Positions 15,746 to 24,201 of a DNA stretch of 51,803 bases are shown here, piece after piece. The number at the start of each line of letters is the position of its first letter. Position 1 is the first letter of the stretch. Source of the stretch: an uncultured Bariatricus sp. Lineage in GTDB: Bacteria; Bacillota; Clostridia; Lachnospirales; Lachnospiraceae. The notes beneath the pieces were generated by a model that saw only the letters and a program-made list of their open reading frames with translations, made no database searches and was not told where the DNA came from. Location of the stretch: contig CAKRFP010000019.1 of NCBI GenBank assembly GCA_934320645.1, forward strand, positions 1 through 51,803, given 5' to 3'. Made by a program: the position numbers and the translations under genes.

Positions 15746-16771
15746 ATGATTAGTCTCACATTCGGGGAGCAGGTAAAAATTGTTTTAAGCAGAAAAGATA
15801 TGACAATTAAAGAGCTTGCAGAAGAAATCGAAGCAAGAACCGGGAAGAAGATGTCCCGTCAGAATTTGACACAGCGGCTTGGCAGAGATAATTTTCAGGA
15901 GCAGGATATGCGTATGATCGCAGATATTCTTGGATGCCCGTTCCGACTCAGTATTCTGGGGAATGCGGATTCTGAAAAATCGGATTCAGATGATGACGAG
16001 ATGCCGACCGGAAGAGAGCTTGATAAACTTGCAGCGAAAAAGGAAAGAAAAGATGCAAAAGAAGAGGCAAAGAAAAATGTAGAACGTGATATTATAGTTG
16101 GTGAGTTTGTAGATCTGCTTGAAGAGACCGGGGAAGAGCCACAGGAAGAAGCAGTACAGATGGAACTGGATTTGGAAGAAGCAGAACCGGTTGCAGAGGA
16201 GGCTGAGGATCAGGAAGTATATGAAGGATCTGAAGAGGTAGAAGATGCAGAGCAGATTGAAGAAGAACTGCAGGAATCCGAAACCGAAGCTGAAGAAGCG
16301 ATTGCAGAACCAGAAGCAGTTGAAGAAGTAATTCCAGAAGAAATTTCCGCAGAAGATACTGCAGAAGCAGCATATCAGGAGCAGGCGGTTTATGAAGAGA
16401 ACCAGACAGAAGCTGAACCGGAAGCAGAAGAGGTTCACGAGGAGAAGCATTCTCCATTTTCAAAAATCACAAAGCTGATCACTCCGAAAAAGGAGAAGAA
16501 ATCTTCGGGATGGCCGCAGGATTTCCAGCCGATCAAGCATCGAGAGGATATTGACGAAGATCTGGTAAATGGAGATGTGAATCCATATACCGGGCATGAA
16601 TATCAGACGAACAGTGTGCGTATGCATCCACGCAGAATCGGTTATGTACAGGTATATGACCGAAAGGATCACAAGTGGACAGATATGACAGAATGGGCGT
16701 TCCTCGGAGTGGAAGAGAGAAAGAAAGCTACGATGGGAAAAGATTATGAGCCACCGATTTATCTGGATTAA
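15746..16771 (+). CDS. HTH protein with long acidic linker and conserved C-terminal region
   Basis: Not recognised by name. The 341 residues have three parts. Residues about 5-70 form a helix-turn-helix of the XRE-like kind (LTFGEQVKIVLSRKDMTIKELA, then SRQNLTQRL). Residues about 95-235 are a low-complexity linker dominated by glutamate and alanine with almost no hydrophobic core. Residues about 245-341 are compact and rich in aromatic and charged residues, with DFQPIKHREDID, NPYTGHEYQTNSVRMHPRR and a final YEPPIYLD. The AGGAGG-type site before ATG 15746 is strong and the gene has its own promoter and terminator. Likely a DNA-binding regulator or scaffold; function unknown. Confidence 0.75.
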   Translation: MISLTFGEQVKIVLSRKDMTIKELAEEIEARTGKKMSRQNLTQRLGRDNFQEQDMRMIADILGCPFRLSILGNADSEKSDSDDDEMPTGRELDKLAAKKERKDAKEEAKKNVERDIIVGEFVDLLEETGEEPQEEAVQMELDLEEAEPVAEEAEDQEVYEGSEEVEDAEQIEEELQESETEAEEAIAEPEAVEEVIPEEISAEDTAEAAYQEQAVYEENQTEAEPEAEEVHEEKHSPFSKITKLITPKKEKKSSGWPQDFQPIKHREDIDEDLVNGDVNPYTGHEYQTNSVRMHPRRIGYVQVYDRKDHKWTDMTEWAFLGVEERKKATMGKDYEPPIYLD

Positions 16772-16786
16772 TCAATGATTTAGTTG

Positions 16787-16816
16787 TCAGAGCGGAATCT
16801 TCCGCTCTGATTTTTT
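16787..16816 (+). terminator. Terminator after the HTH gene
   Basis: A perfect 10-bp stem TCAGAGCGGA (16787-16796) with TCCGCTCTGA (16801-16810), loop ATCT, then six T. Confidence 0.92.
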
Positions 16817-16891
16817 GAAAATGGTCATTTTTACCGGAAGGTCAGAATAGTTTAGAACAGGCAGTTAGAAGGAAGGTGCAGGTGCTAGATT

Positions 16892-18025
16892 ATGAAAAGA
16901 TTTATCCGGTATTTATATGAATATCAAAATGGAAAAAGGACAAGAAATACAGGGTTTGTGAAAGTTCTTGAACAGACAGATACAGCTGAAATTCAGATTT
17001 ATGGAAGAGAATTTCCGGTGGCAGGAGGACGTGCGCTGGAAATTTATCTCTTTTATGAAGAGGATGACCTGTGTATCGGAATCTGGATGGGAGAGATCAG
17101 AGGCGCACAGGCGGCATTTGGCTACAAGCTGAGTTATACGGCAGAAGATGTGGGTGGATCTGAGAAGTTTGGCAGGATTGGTGGAATGATCCTTCGGGCT
17201 GGAAACGGAGGAGATGTCGGATATTATGGAGCAGTCTGGGATGAGGGGAAAACGGTAGATGTTAGTAGGATGATTCCAGAGAAAGAGTGGAAGCTAAAGA
17301 GATCGGTGGAAGATCAGAGAGAAGCATTTGGAAAAGAGGGAACGCAGGATTCTTTAAAAGAGAGAGAATCTGCTGAAACGAACAATAGTGGAAAATCAGA
17401 AGAAAACGAAAATGTAAAAAAACCTGAAAATGATAAAGCGACAGGAGCAGAAAACGATTCAGAGAAAAATAAAAAAATTACAAATGGCGAAGACATGCTA
17501 AGTAATGAAAAATGTGAGAAATCAGGAAATGATAAAATACATGAGGAGAAAACAAGTCAGGAAAAATCTGAGAATACAGAAGAACAGAAAACTTCAGAAC
17601 GATATGAAACTGCAAAAGATATCATCTATAAAATCACCCGCCAGGAACTTGCCGGACTCCCAAGGAAGGAATGGAAGCTTGCAAACAATCATTTCCTGCT
17701 CCACGGATACTATAATTATCATCATTTGGTATCCTTTGAGAAAGAAGGAAAATGCTGGATCGGAGTTCCGGGACTTTATTTTCCGGGAGAGCAGAGGGCA
17801 GCAGGCGCATTTGGGTTTAACCAGTTCATGAAGCCAGCGGATGGCGAAATGGATCTGGAAGAATATGAGATTGAGGATGAAGAACATTTCGGTTACTGGT
17901 GCAGACCGGTAGGGGCAGTGATCCGAAAAGAAGCAAAGGAGAAGGAAGATGCGGCAGAAATTGACCGAGGACGAAAAATATATGAAAGAAGCGATCCGGC
18001 AAGCGAAGAAGGCCTGGAAGATTGA
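16892..18025 (+). CDS. Two-domain protein with charged linker (DUF6128-like)
   Basis: 377 residues. The N-terminal domain (about 1-135) opens MKRFIRYLYEYQNGKRTRNTG and is beta-rich, resembling the DUF6128 proteins seen in Lachnospiraceae. Residues about 140-230 are a hydrophilic linker of E, N, K and S whose DNA is clearly more AT-rich than the flanks. The C-terminal domain (about 235-355) contains WKLANNHFLLHGYYNYHHL and GYWCRPVGAVI and is well folded by composition. No membrane span or catalytic motif is visible. AAGGAAGG precedes ATG 16892. The last 77 bases overlap tadA, whose ribosome site lies inside this gene. The family name is from memory and moderately sure; the function is unknown. 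Confidence 0.65.
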   Translation: MKRFIRYLYEYQNGKRTRNTGFVKVLEQTDTAEIQIYGREFPVAGGRALEIYLFYEEDDLCIGIWMGEIRGAQAAFGYKLSYTAEDVGGSEKFGRIGGMILRAGNGGDVGYYGAVWDEGKTVDVSRMIPEKEWKLKRSVEDQREAFGKEGTQDSLKERESAETNNSGKSEENENVKKPENDKATGAENDSEKNKKITNGEDMLSNEKCEKSGNDKIHEEKTSQEKSENTEEQKTSERYETAKDIIYKITRQELAGLPRKEWKLANNHFLLHGYYNYHHLVSFEKEGKCWIGVPGLYFPGEQRAAGAFGFNQFMKPADGEMDLEEYEIEDEEHFGYWCRPVGAVIRKEAKEKEDAAEIDRGRKIYERSDPASEEGLED

Positions 18026-18437
18026 AGAAGTACCGATCGGATGTGTGATCGTGTATCAGGGGAAGATCATTGGACGCGGATACAACAGGCGGACAACAGA
18101 TAAGAATCCGCTTGCACATGCAGAGATTTCTGCGATCAAAAAAGCAAGCAGAGTGATGGGAGACTGGCGACTGGAAGAGTGTACTCTGTATGTGACACTG
18201 GAACCATGTCAAATGTGCTCCGGAGCCATTGTACAGGCAAGGATTCCAAGAGTCGTTGTAGGCTGCATGAACCCAAAAGCCGGATGCGCCGGCTCAATCC
18301 TGAATCTTCTGCAGGTGGAAGCATTTAATCATCAGGCAGAGCTTACGACAGGGGTTCTGGAAGAAGAATGTTCGGAGATGATGAAGAGTTTTTTTAAAGA
18401 ACTTCGTAAGAAGCAGAAGATGAAAAAGAAAGCATGA
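17949..18437 (+). CDS. tadA: tRNA-specific adenosine deaminase
   Basis: Deaminates A34 to inosine in the tRNA-Arg(ACG) wobble position. The zinc-dependent deaminase signatures are complete: HAE near residues 57-59 and PCQMC near 87-91. The 162 residues are the normal length. ATG 17949 has GGAGAAGGA directly upstream, so translation starts inside the preceding gene with a 77-base overlap; an alternative ATG at 17982 would shorten the protein by 11 residues. The terminator after it is shared with the SRP RNA gene on the other strand. Confidence 0.93.
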   Translation: MRQKLTEDEKYMKEAIRQAKKAWKIEEVPIGCVIVYQGKIIGRGYNRRTTDKNPLAHAEISAIKKASRVMGDWRLEECTLYVTLEPCQMCSGAIVQARIPRVVVGCMNPKAGCAGSILNLLQVEAFNHQAELTTGVLEEECSEMMKSFFKELRKKQKMKKKA

Positions 18438-18439
18438 AA

Positions 18440-18470
18440 AAAAGCTACGGAACCAAACCGTAGCTTTTAT
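18440..18470. terminator. Bidirectional terminator between tadA and SRP RNA
   Basis: AAAAGCTACGG (18440-18450) pairs with CCGTAGCTTTT (18458-18468), with A and T runs on both sides. It serves tadA on the plus strand and the SRP RNA on the minus strand. Confidence 0.9.
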
Positions 18471-18484
18471 AATCTTCTCTTTTT

Positions 18485-18749
18485 CTGTGCGCTGTGCGTC
18501 GAACTAAAGCCTACCAAACGTTACTCTGGCTGTAAACTCAACCCAGGCTACCTTACGGCACCCGAGAGGTTCTGCTTAGTGCTGCTTCGTTCCCGACCTG
18601 ACACGGTTCACAGAGTCCCGCCGCGTAAGACCCAAATCTCAACGCCACAAACCAGAGGCAGCTTTGACAAGTAAAGCCCTCGGCACAGCATCACCCCCAC
18701 TATAGCGGATTGTAGGTACAGGGTACCGCTAGCACCCCGGCTGCACAGA
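18485..18749 (-). ncRNA. ffs: Signal recognition particle RNA, large Bacillus type
   Basis: RNA scaffold of the signal recognition particle that works with Ffh in co-translational membrane targeting. Read on the minus strand, it contains the conserved helix 8 tetraloop region GTGTCAGGTCGGGAACGAAGCAGCACTAAG in pieces near 18610-18580 and the 5' Alu-type segment with GGTAGCGG-like and GTACCCTGTACCTACAATCCGCT elements near 18735-18700. It ends in a GGTAGCCTGGGTTGAG stretch similar to B. subtilis scRNA. The termini (about 18749 and 18485) pair as TCTGTGC/GCACAGA. Its length of about 265 bases agrees with the 271-base B. subtilis RNA. Exact ends are estimates. The rest of 18438-18927 holds its promoter, the shared terminator and the leader of the radical SAM gene. 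Confidence 0.93.
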
Positions 18750-18754
18750 ACATT

Positions 18755-18783
18755 ATTTTACCGTGTTTTTGCAAAAATGTCAA
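18755..18783 (-). promoter_or_regulatory. Sigma-A promoter of SRP RNA
   Basis: Minus strand: TTGACA (18783-18778), 17-base spacer, TAAAAT (18760-18755), placing the start near 18749, the first base of the predicted RNA. Confidence 0.88.
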
Positions 18784-18927
18784 TGCATATGGAGAGATTT
18801 TGTTTACGCCAATCTGAAAATGGAGTATGATGATGTAAGGATTGCGGAAATTGCATAGCAATGGTGTAATCTGGTTCATCGTATAATGTTAAAGTATAAA
18901 ACTTTTTGGAAACGGAAAGGAAACGAT

Positions 18928-20700
18928 ATGAAAGTTCTTTTGGGTGCAGTCAATGCAAAATATATACATTCGAATCTGGCAGTCTACTGTCTGAAAGCCT
19001 ATGCGGAAAAATATGGGGATATATCAGATGAAATCTATATTGGAGAATATACGATCAATCAGCAGCTCGACGAGATCCTGTGGGATATTTATAAACGGAA
19101 GCCTGATATGCTCTGCCTGTCCTGTTACATCTGGAACCTTGCTTACGTGGAGGAAATCTGCAGGGAGATCAGGAAGGTAATGCCACAGCTCATCATCTGG
19201 GTAGGCGGACCAGAAGTGTCTTATGACGGAATAAAGGTACTGGAGCGTCTGCCGGAGGTGGAAGGTGTCATGAAGGGGGAAGGCGAACAGACTTTTTGTG
19301 ATCTTTTACATTATTATCAGAATCCGACAGCAGACGGGCTTCAGAATATGAAAGGAATTGTTTACCGGGAACTGACTGGTCAGATCGTGGAAAATGAATG
19401 GCGTAAGACCATGGATCTGAGTAAGGTTCCATTTGTATATGAAAATATGGAGCTTTTTGAGCATAAGATCATTTACTATGAGACAAGCCGTGGCTGTCCA
19501 TTTTCGTGTAGTTACTGCCTTTCTTCTATAGATAAGTGTCTGCGGTTTCGTGATATGGAGCTGGTAAAAAAAGAACTGCAGTATTTTATTGATCACAAAG
19601 TGTCACAGGTCAAATTTGTGGACCGTACTTTCAACTGTAAGCATGACCATGCCATGACGATCTGGCGTTATATCAAAGAACATGATAATGGAATCACGAA
19701 TTTTCACTTTGAGATTGCAGCAGACCTGTTGAACGACGAAGAAATGGAACTGATAAAAACCATGCGTCCGGGATTGATCCAGCTGGAAATCGGTGTGCAG
19801 TCCACGAACATGGATACCATACGTGAGATCCACCGGACCATGAAATTTGAACAGGTTGCAGAAGTGGTAAAACGGATCAATTCTTATGGAAATGTACATC
19901 AGCATCTGGATCTGATTGCCGGTTTACCATTTGAGGATTATGAGAGCTTCGGGAAATCCTTTGATGATGTCTATGCACTGGAACCGGAGCAGCTACAGCT
20001 TGGTTTCCTGAAGGTTCTGAAGGGATCTTATATGGAAGAAAAGAAGGATGATTATGGACTGGTATATAAGGGACAGCCACCGTATGAAGTTCTGTATACA
20101 AAGTGGCTCCCGTATGAAGATACCCTTCGTCTGAAAGGAATCGAGGAAATGGTGGAGACCTACTATAACAGCAGACAGTTCTGTTATACGCTCCCGTATC
20201 TGATCCAGTGCTTCGGAAGACCATTTACACTGTTTGAAAAGATGGCAGAGTATTATGAGGAAAAAGGACTGGATACCTTAAGCCATGCACGGACAGCGAG
20301 ATATGAGATCCTGTATGATTTTGTGAGGATTTATGATGAGGAAAGAAGCGAGGCGTATAAACAGCTTCTGACACTGGACTTTTATCTGCGGGAAAATGCA
20401 AAGAGCCGTCCGGCATTTGCAGGGGAAGAACGGATTTCCAAAGAAGAGTTTCGCCTGTTCTATGACCGGGAGGATGCCGAACGGCATTATCTGAGAAACT
20501 ATGAAAATATGGAGAAGCGTCAGCTTAGGAAGATGACACATATCGAAAGATTTTCATATGATGTCCTGGGGGATATGAAAGAGGAAGAATGTATACTTCT
20601 GTTTGACTACCAGAACAGGAATCCACTGGATCATCAGGCGAAGGTATTTGATGTTACAGAGGAAGTCAGAGAACCTGCTAAAAGGAGCGAAGATCTGTAG
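18928..20700 (+). CDS. B12-binding-type radical SAM protein with DUF4080 tail
   Basis: 590 residues in three parts. An N-terminal cobalamin-binding-like Rossmann region (about 1-140; KVLLGAVNAKYIHSNLAVYCL and WVGGPEVS). A radical SAM core with CPFSCSYC near residues 192-199, a CX3CX2C cluster motif binding 4Fe-4S and SAM. A C-terminal DUF4080 domain (about 370-570). The usual DxHxxG cobalamin motif is not evident, so cobalamin use is uncertain. The start is ATG 18928 with GGAAAGG upstream; an in-frame ATG at 18886 has no ribosome site. Substrate unknown; methylthiotransfer or another radical modification is possible. Confidence 0.85.
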   Translation: MKVLLGAVNAKYIHSNLAVYCLKAYAEKYGDISDEIYIGEYTINQQLDEILWDIYKRKPDMLCLSCYIWNLAYVEEICREIRKVMPQLIIWVGGPEVSYDGIKVLERLPEVEGVMKGEGEQTFCDLLHYYQNPTADGLQNMKGIVYRELTGQIVENEWRKTMDLSKVPFVYENMELFEHKIIYYETSRGCPFSCSYCLSSIDKCLRFRDMELVKKELQYFIDHKVSQVKFVDRTFNCKHDHAMTIWRYIKEHDNGITNFHFEIAADLLNDEEMELIKTMRPGLIQLEIGVQSTNMDTIREIHRTMKFEQVAEVVKRINSYGNVHQHLDLIAGLPFEDYESFGKSFDDVYALEPEQLQLGFLKVLKGSYMEEKKDDYGLVYKGQPPYEVLYTKWLPYEDTLRLKGIEEMVETYYNSRQFCYTLPYLIQCFGRPFTLFEKMAEYYEEKGLDTLSHARTARYEILYDFVRIYDEERSEAYKQLLTLDFYLRENAKSRPAFAGEERISKEEFRLFYDREDAERHYLRNYENMEKRQLRKMTHIERFSYDVLGDMKEEECILLFDYQNRNPLDHQAKVFDVTEEVREPAKRSEDL

Positions 20701-20740
20701 ATGACAGATGAATCAGCTGCGAGGAGCTGTGACAGGTATC

Positions 20741-20769
20741 TTGAAAAAAGAAATAAAAAAGTATAGAAT
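20741..20769 (+). promoter_or_regulatory. Sigma-A promoter of the small membrane peptide gene
   Basis: TTGAAA at 20741-20746, 17-base spacer, TAGAAT at 20764-20769, about 32 bases before the start codon at 20801. Confidence 0.6.
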
Positions 20770-20800
20770 GAAAACGAATATATGATTTGAGGTGAAAAGA

Positions 20801-20899
20801 GTGTTTAATCCAAAACAGACACGTAAGATAGCGGCAGTAATTATTCTTGTTGTTATTGTTGCAATGGTAGCAACATCAATTATTCCATACATCGTATAA
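20801..20899 (+). CDS. 32-residue single-span membrane peptide
   Basis: A GTG-started frame of 32 codons. It has a basic head (VFNPKQTRK) and one hydrophobic span of about 22 residues (about 10-31) ending PYIV. TTTGAGGTG lies at a proper distance before the GTG, and a sigma-A-like promoter precedes it. It is followed after 15 bases by the VanW gene, so it probably leads that operon. The positive-inside rule predicts the N-terminus in the cytoplasm. No family is recognised with certainty. Confidence 0.7.
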   Translation: MFNPKQTRKIAAVIILVVIVAMVATSIIPYIV

Positions 20900-20914
20900 A
20901 ATCAGGAGGATTTT

Positions 20915-22426
20915 GTGGTGGCGGTACAAAAGAAAAAGAGACAGTTAAGTAAAAAGGCACAGAAACGTATCCGGCAGAGAAATCTGCATGTAGGGATAGC
21001 GGCTGTCGCAGCCATCGTGATTATTTTCTCTGTAATTCAGTTCGCATTATGGAAATATGTGAGCAAGGTGGATGGGGCACATATCTGCAAGAATGTTTAT
21101 ATCGGGAAGACAGATGTATCCGGTATGACCAGGGAAGAAGCGGTAAGTGCAGTGAAAAATACACTTGGAGATTACCGGAACAAACAGCTTGTCTTAAAGG
21201 TAAAAGATCAGGGGGCCAGCGTATCCATTGAGGAAGTGGGGGCAGAAATAGAAGATATCGACAAGCTTGCAGAGCAGGCAGTTCAATATGGAAAAACAGG
21301 GAGCCTCTGGAGCCGTTATCAGGAGATACATAAGCTGAACAAGAAGAAATATGTCATAGATGAAAGCTTCAAAATTGATGAGACAAAGCTCAGAGATTTA
21401 ATCGAAGAACGCGCAGTACCACTGGAACAGAAAGCAGTAAATGCATCAGCGTCCTATAATGAAAGCGGATTTGATCTGACGGATGAAGCAGAAGGTTACA
21501 CGGTTGATATAGATAAATCTGTAAAAAAGATTAAGAATTTCATGAATAAAAAGTGGAATTATGAAGATGCAGAAGTGGAATTGACATTAGATACTGAAGA
21601 TCCGGCGGTGAAAAAGACAGATCTGGAATCTTTGCAGGATGAGCTTGGATCTTATTCAACAAATGCCGGATGGGGAGACCGTGTGCAGAATTTAAGGCGC
21701 GCAGCGGAGCTGATTAACGGAACGGTTGTTATGCCGGGAGAAGAATTTTCAGTAGAGCAGACCACACTTCCATATACAGAAGAGAATGGATACGTAGCAG
21801 GAAGTGCGTATGAGAATGGACAGATCGTAGAAAGTATCGGTGGCGGTCTGTGCCAGGTATCAACAACCCTCTATAATGCGGTTCTTTATGCGGAACTGGA
21901 GGTTACCCAGAGAGCATCACATTCTATGAGTGTCAGTTATGTAGACCCGTCACGGGATGCAATGATCGCAGAAGGAATCAGTGATTTTAAATTTGTCAAT
22001 AATTATGACACGCCGATTCTGATCGAAGGATATATTGATAGCAATAACCAGCTTGGCTTTTATATTTATGGAAAAGATACCAGGGATGCCGAACATTCTG
22101 TAGAATTTGAAAGTGAGACTCTGGAAACGACAGAATATACAACCAAGTATGTAGAAGATACAGAAGCTGAGATTGGATCGCAGGAGACAGAAGGAGCCGG
22201 TATGGACGGAAGTACCGCAAGACTCTGGAAAGTTACCTATGAAAATGGTGAAGAGGTCAGCCGGGAAGTGATCAATAACAGTACTTATCAGACATCGGAT
22301 GTTACGGTGAAAGTTGGTACGAAATCCGACAATGCGGAGGCCACCAAACTGGTAAGGGAGGCAATTACAACCCAGGACGAGGGAAAGATCACTGAGGCGA
22401 TCAGCAAGGCGTCCGCGCTGAAATAA
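20915..22426 (+). CDS. VanW-family protein with PG-binding-4 repeats
   Basis: 503 residues. A lysine/arginine-rich head (1-25) and one membrane span (about 27-48) anchor an extracytoplasmic part. Residues about 65-240 resemble the PG_binding_4/YoaR region (GKTDVSGMTREEAVSAV and later TDEAEGYTVDIDKS). The VanW domain follows (about 245-390) with NLRRAAELINGTVVMPGEEFS and ESIGGGLCQVSTTLYNAV. VanW domains occur in cell-wall-associated proteins; the biochemical role is not settled. The start is GTG 20915 (or 20918) with AGGAGG 4-8 bases upstream. It lies directly behind the small membrane peptide. Confidence 0.88.
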   Translation: MVAVQKKKRQLSKKAQKRIRQRNLHVGIAAVAAIVIIFSVIQFALWKYVSKVDGAHICKNVYIGKTDVSGMTREEAVSAVKNTLGDYRNKQLVLKVKDQGASVSIEEVGAEIEDIDKLAEQAVQYGKTGSLWSRYQEIHKLNKKKYVIDESFKIDETKLRDLIEERAVPLEQKAVNASASYNESGFDLTDEAEGYTVDIDKSVKKIKNFMNKKWNYEDAEVELTLDTEDPAVKKTDLESLQDELGSYSTNAGWGDRVQNLRRAAELINGTVVMPGEEFSVEQTTLPYTEENGYVAGSAYENGQIVESIGGGLCQVSTTLYNAVLYAELEVTQRASHSMSVSYVDPSRDAMIAEGISDFKFVNNYDTPILIEGYIDSNNQLGFYIYGKDTRDAEHSVEFESETLETTEYTTKYVEDTEAEIGSQETEGAGMDGSTARLWKVTYENGEEVSREVINNSTYQTSDVTVKVGTKSDNAEATKLVREAITTQDEGKITEAISKASALK

Positions 22427-22471
22427 CAGAAAATATCTGCCAGAAATGGCAGGATAGAAAGAGGATAAAGT

Positions 22472-23482
22472 ATGAAAGCAGGAAGAGTGTCACAGACAGT
22501 CTATCGACGTTCCGTTCGAAAACAGATACAGGATCATATAGAAGATACAGGTCTTTTAAAACCATCCCAGGAGGAAACCTGCTATGTGGCGGGCGAAAGC
22601 GGGGAACTGCTAACGATCGCAACGGATGTTTCTCTGGCGGGAAATGAAAAAGACCTTGGGGTATTTGTCATTGCACAGGCGGTGGACCGGCTGGCATCGA
22701 GAGGGGCACAGGCGTACGGCATCAGTGTACAGATCATGCTTCCGACGTTCGCCTATGAGTCCAGATTAAAGGTGATGATAGCGGAGATTTCAGAGATATG
22801 CAAAGGAAAAAATCTTCAGGTTTTCTTTGTGGATGCACAGTGTGTAGCCGGGATCCAGACAAGCATTGTCCATGTGACAGCGCATGGTAAGGTGGAAAAG
22901 GAGCAGCTGCTTGCGAGCAGACTGGCAAAGGCAGAGGAAGAGATTGTTCTGGTCAAATGGATCGGCATGGAAGGAACCCTGCGGATCATGCGGGAAGAAG
23001 GAGAACGTTTGTCTGAACGGTTTGCGCCGGGCTTCTTAGATAAGATAGAGAAAATGAGAAATGAGATTTTCAGCGAAAAAGCAATGGAAATCGCCAGAGA
23101 GACCGGCGCGTCAGCAATGCATCCGATCGGAGAAGGCGGGATCCTTGCAGCACTCTGGGATATGGCAGAAGGTGCAGGGATCGGACTTTCAGTAGAGATG
23201 AAGAAGATGACGGTACGGCAGGAGACGATTGAAGTCTGCGAGGTCTTTCATCTGAATCCTTACCAGCTTACCAGTACGGGAGCAGTTCTTGTAGTGACCC
23301 CGAAGGGAGAAGAACTGAAGGAGAAACTGACAAGAGAAGGGATTCCGGCAGAGATCATCGGACATACGACGGAAGGCAACGACCGGATCATCTGGGGAGC
23401 GGGAGAAAAAAGATTTCTTGACAGGCCGGCGCCGGACGAACTGACACGAATTTACGAAATGAAGGAGAATGCAAATGCTTAA
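22472..23482 (+). CDS. AIR-synthase-related (PurM/HypE-like fold) protein
   Basis: 336 residues with the two-domain arrangement of the PurM/HypE/ThiL/SelD superfamily: an N-terminal domain with TIATDVSLAG and AVDRLASRGAQ near residues 50-77, and a C-terminal domain with MHPIGEGGILAALWDMAEGAGIGL near 210-233. It is not true PurM: the purine operon is absent here, and the order differs. It may bind ATP, as superfamily members do. AGAGG precedes ATG 22472. The last 8 bases overlap trmL, so the two are translationally coupled. Substrate unknown; a HypE-like role is possible but no hydrogenase genes are nearby. Confidence 0.72.
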   Translation: MKAGRVSQTVYRRSVRKQIQDHIEDTGLLKPSQEETCYVAGESGELLTIATDVSLAGNEKDLGVFVIAQAVDRLASRGAQAYGISVQIMLPTFAYESRLKVMIAEISEICKGKNLQVFFVDAQCVAGIQTSIVHVTAHGKVEKEQLLASRLAKAEEEIVLVKWIGMEGTLRIMREEGERLSERFAPGFLDKIEKMRNEIFSEKAMEIARETGASAMHPIGEGGILAALWDMAEGAGIGLSVEMKKMTVRQETIEVCEVFHLNPYQLTSTGAVLVVTPKGEELKEKLTREGIPAEIIGHTTEGNDRIIWGAGEKRFLDRPAPDELTRIYEMKENANA

Positions 23483-23972
23483 CATTGTACTTTTTGAACC
23501 GGAAATTCCGGCAAATACCGGAAATATCGGAAGAACCTGTGTGGCAACGAACACCAGACTCCATCTGATCGAGCCGCTGGGTTTCCGGCTGAATGAAAAG
23601 AATCTGAAAAGAGCAGGAATGGACTACTGGGAACATCTGGATGTAACGACTTATATTGATTATCAGGATTTTATGGAGAAGAATCCGGGCGTGAAGATCT
23701 ATATGGCGACCACAAAGTCTCCGAATCTTTACACCGATGTAAAATATGAACCGGACTGTTATATCATGTTCGGAAAAGAGAGCGCAGGGATTCCGGAAGA
23801 AATTCTCTGCCATCATAAGGAGGACAGCCTGCGGATTCCGATGATCGGAGACATCCGTTCGCTGAACCTTGGCAATTCGGTTGCTATTGTATTATATGAA
23901 GCACTCCGGCAGAACGGATTTGCCGGAATGAATACAGAGGGACATCTCCACAGACTGGAATGGGATGAATAA
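23475..23972 (+). CDS. trmL: tRNA (cytidine(34)-2'-O)-methyltransferase
   Basis: SPOUT methyltransferase that methylates the wobble ribose of certain tRNA-Leu. The 165 residues match TrmL. Motif 1 EIPANTGNIGRTC is near residues 10-22, motif 2 MFGKESAGIPEEIL near 98-111, and motif 3 IRSLNLGNSVAIVLYEAL near 127-144, forming the trefoil knot. The start is ATG 23475, with AAGGAG 7 bases away; an ATG two codons earlier overlaps that site. It overlaps the preceding gene by 8 bases and ends at a terminator. Confidence 0.92.
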   Translation: MLNIVLFEPEIPANTGNIGRTCVATNTRLHLIEPLGFRLNEKNLKRAGMDYWEHLDVTTYIDYQDFMEKNPGVKIYMATTKSPNLYTDVKYEPDCYIMFGKESAGIPEEILCHHKEDSLRIPMIGDIRSLNLGNSVAIVLYEALRQNGFAGMNTEGHLHRLEWDE

Positions 23973-23974
23973 AG

Positions 23975-24010
23975 AAGTGCTGCAGAGCGGAAAATGCTTT
24001 GCAGCACTTT
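23975..24010 (+). terminator. Terminator after trmL
   Basis: A continuous 14-bp stem, AAGTGCTGCAGAGC (23975-23988) with GCTTTGCAGCACTT (23996-24009). The T tract is poor, so termination may be leaky. Confidence 0.65.
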
Positions 24011-24136
24011 GATGATTTATAGATATTTTCTATAAATAATATTCATAAAAAAATGGCAGAAAAACGTGTTTATTGGTTAAAATGATGACATTTTCTGGAA
24101 ATTGTATAAGAAAAAATACAATCATGCGTAAATCAG

Positions 24137-24165
24137 TAGACATAATTCATAAAAAAGGATATAAT
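24137..24165 (+). promoter_or_regulatory. Sigma-A promoter of the ATP synthase operon
   Basis: TAGACA at 24137-24142, 17-base spacer, TATAAT at 24160-24165, about 37 bases before atpZ. An AT-rich ATTGTAT/ATACAAT hairpin lies just upstream. Confidence 0.75.
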
Positions 24166-24201
24166 GAATAGAAAGTGATATAGAGAATGGAGATAAGTAT
24201 C

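Noticed and set aside
22472..23482. purM (AIR synthase proper)
   Set aside because: Only the fold-level pattern agrees; purine-operon context and typical PurM motifs are missing.
24103..24121. Operator-like ATTGTAT/ATACAAT hairpin upstream of the ATP synthase promoter
   Set aside because: Short, AT-only inverted repeat in AT-rich DNA; chance is likely and no regulator is known for it.
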